Shown here piece by piece: positions 62,927 to 64,000 of a stretch of DNA of 64,000 bases. Source of the stretch: Streptomyces caniferus (GTDB lineage Bacteria > Actinomycetota > Actinomycetes > Streptomycetales > Streptomycetaceae); assembly GCF_009811555.1 (NCBI RefSeq), contig NZ_BLIN01000003.1:1116001-1180000 (forward strand), read 5' to 3'. A program made the position numbers and the translations under genes. Under the pieces are notes generated by a model that saw only the letters and a program-made list of their open reading frames with translations, did no database searches and was not told where the DNA came from. Numbering within the stretch: position 1 is the stretch's first letter; every line of letters begins with the position of its first letter.

Positions 62927-64000
62927 TCAGCGTCCGTCAGCAGCGAGCTCGTCGAAGACCTCGTCGGTGTGCTGGCCGGGCAGCGGGGCGAGCCGCCGGA
63001 CCGAGGCCGGGGTGGCGGAGTAGCGCACGGGGATGCCGACCGAACGGATCGGGCCCTCGCTCGGGTGCTCGACCAGGTCGAGGAGGTGGCCGTCGCGGAC
63101 GTACGGGTCGTCGGCCGCCCGGTCCAGTTCCAGCACGGGCGCCATGGGGATGCTGTGCTTGGCGCAGATCTCCTCCCACTCCGCGGTGGTCAGATCCGGC
63201 GTGCAGCGGGCCACCAGTTCCAGGAGCGGGTCGACGTCGGCGTCCTCGATGCCCGGGCCCGCCACCCGGGGGTCCTCGGCGAGGTCGGGGCGGCCGGCGG
63301 CGGCGAAGAAGTCCCGGTAGTTCTGCGGGGAGTACGGCACGATGCAGGCGAGTCCGTCGGCCGTGGGCACGGCCCGGTGGCCGCGCTTCATGGAGAGGGG
63401 GAAGCCGGTGGAACCCTCCGCGGGCTCGTAGACATGGCCGGCCAGATGCTCGACGAGGTTGAAGGCGAGGAGGGTGTCCGTCATGGGGATCTCGATGTGC
63501 TGGCCGCTTCCGGTGCGGTCGCGGTGCACCAGCGCGGCGAGCACCGCGTAGACGATGGTCAGCGCGGCGACCTTGTCCCCGATGATCGTCGGCAGGTAGA
63601 CGGGCCGGCCCAGCGCGCGGTGGGCCACGTCCACCAGACCGGAGGAGGCCTGCACCGTCTCGTCGTAGGCGGCGTGGCCCGCGCGGTCGGAGTCGCTGCG
63701 GAAGCCCTGGGCGTGCGCGTAGACCAGGCGGGGGTGGCGCTCGGCGAGGTCGGCGTAGGTCAGGCCGAGCCGGGCCAGGGCGCCGGGGCGCATATTGGTG
63801 ATCAGCACGTCGGCCGTGCCGATGAGCGTCAGGGCGCGCTCGCGGTCGGTCTCGTCCTTGAGGTTCAGGGAGACGCTGCGCTTGTTGCGGTTGACGTTCA
63901 GGTTGAGCGGCGTCATGCCGGGGGTGGTCCGGTACCGGCCCGACCGTATGGTGTCCGACGGCGACTCGATCTTGATGACGTCGGCACCGAGGTCTCCGAG
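62927..64000 (-). CDS. CaiB/BaiF family III CoA-transferase, 5' end outside window
   Basis: The visible 357 residues are the C-terminal part of a family III CoA-transferase. The frame is open to the right-hand edge: LGDLGADVIKIESP, the family's start region, is read from there, and only the first roughly 30-35 residues are missing. The segment NVNRNKRSVSLNLKDE and the region around ADVLITNMRPGALARLGL are typical; the catalytic Asp is likely the one in YAHAQGF or the following VQASSGLVD helix region. It would transfer CoA between carboxylic acids without ATP, activating the substrate for the enzymes downstream. Confidence 0.93.
   Translation of the reverse strand, partial: LGDLGADVIKIESPSDTIRSGRYRTTPGMTPLNLNVNRNKRSVSLNLKDETDRERALTLIGTADVLITNMRPGALARLGLTYADLAERHPRLVYAHAQGFRSDSDRAGHAAYDETVQASSGLVDVAHRALGRPVYLPTIIGDKVAALTIVYAVLAALVHRDRTGSGQHIEIPMTDTLLAFNLVEHLAGHVYEPAEGSTGFPLSMKRGHRAVPTADGLACIVPYSPQNYRDFFAAAGRPDLAEDPRVAGPGIEDADVDPLLELVARCTPDLTTAEWEEICAKHSIPMAPVLELDRAADDPYVRDGHLLDLVEHPSEGPIRSVGIPVRYSATPASVRRLAPLPGQHTDEVFDELAADGR

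Overview
The window is very GC-rich actinobacterial DNA. Third codon positions are almost all G or C, GTG starts are common, genes are packed head-to-tail with GTGA or ATGA overlaps, and two genes carry the rare TTA leucine codon. Family content (EPA-synthase-like PKS, family 2B encapsulins with a cyclic-nucleotide-binding insert, LysX, SNF2/SWIM pair, ROK/XylR, secreted phospholipase D) points to Streptomyces or a close relative. I saw no tRNA, rRNA, CRISPR array, insertion sequence or prophage gene.

Layout. 1-2.5 kb: 3' end of an SNF2 helicase and its SWIM zinc-finger partner. 2.8-9.5 kb: a GH2 beta-galactosidase, a homocysteine S-methyltransferase and a polar amino-acid ABC transporter (binding lipoprotein, permease, ATPase). 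9.6-10.5 kb: a proline/glycine-rich membrane protein. 10.6-18.9 kb: a xylose locus made of acetyl-xylan esterase, xylA, divergent xylB, a ROK repressor, then two tandem family 2B encapsulin shell genes closed by a strong hairpin. Xylulose kinases are among the proposed cargoes of family 2 encapsulins, and no terpene cyclase, cysteine desulfurase or prenyltransferase lies beside these shells, so the locus may encode compartmentalised xylulose phosphorylation. 19-26 kb: envelope genes (Tat-exported amidase, phosphodiester glycosidase-like protein, a 64-residue membrane protein, a truncated L,D-transpeptidase relative, and the lysylphosphatidylglycerol synthase/lysyl-tRNA synthetase LysX).

26.2-46.7 kb (minus strand): a secreted phospholipase D and a secreted phosphoesterase, then a seven-gene operon with overlapping or near-overlapping genes for a secondary lipid. 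It encodes two giant PUFA-synthase-like polypeptides (NMO-NMO-KS-AT-ACP-KR and KS-AT-DH-PPTase), a free ACP, an alpha/beta hydrolase, a UDP-glycosyltransferase-like enzyme, a zinc-ribbon methyltransferase and a degenerate GHMP-kinase-like protein. Both PKS genes contain a TTA codon, so full-length synthase should depend on the bldA tRNA. A dyad lies within a consensus -35 promoter upstream.

46.9-54.1 kb: a minus-strand catabolic operon (MFS polyol-type transporter, two FGGY kinases, histidine phosphatase, D-2-hydroxyacid dehydrogenase) with a divergent DeoR regulator; its substrate is not identifiable by eye. 54.2-54.9 kb: two small genes and a strong hairpin. 54.9-58.8 kb: a LodA-type quinoprotein oxidase, its LodB flavoprotein and an unrecognised third protein. 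59.1-64.0 kb: an acyl-CoA catabolic operon (CoA-transferase running off the window, enoyl-CoA hydratase, acetoacetate decarboxylase-like protein, 3-hydroxyacyl-CoA dehydrogenase, acyl-CoA dehydrogenase).
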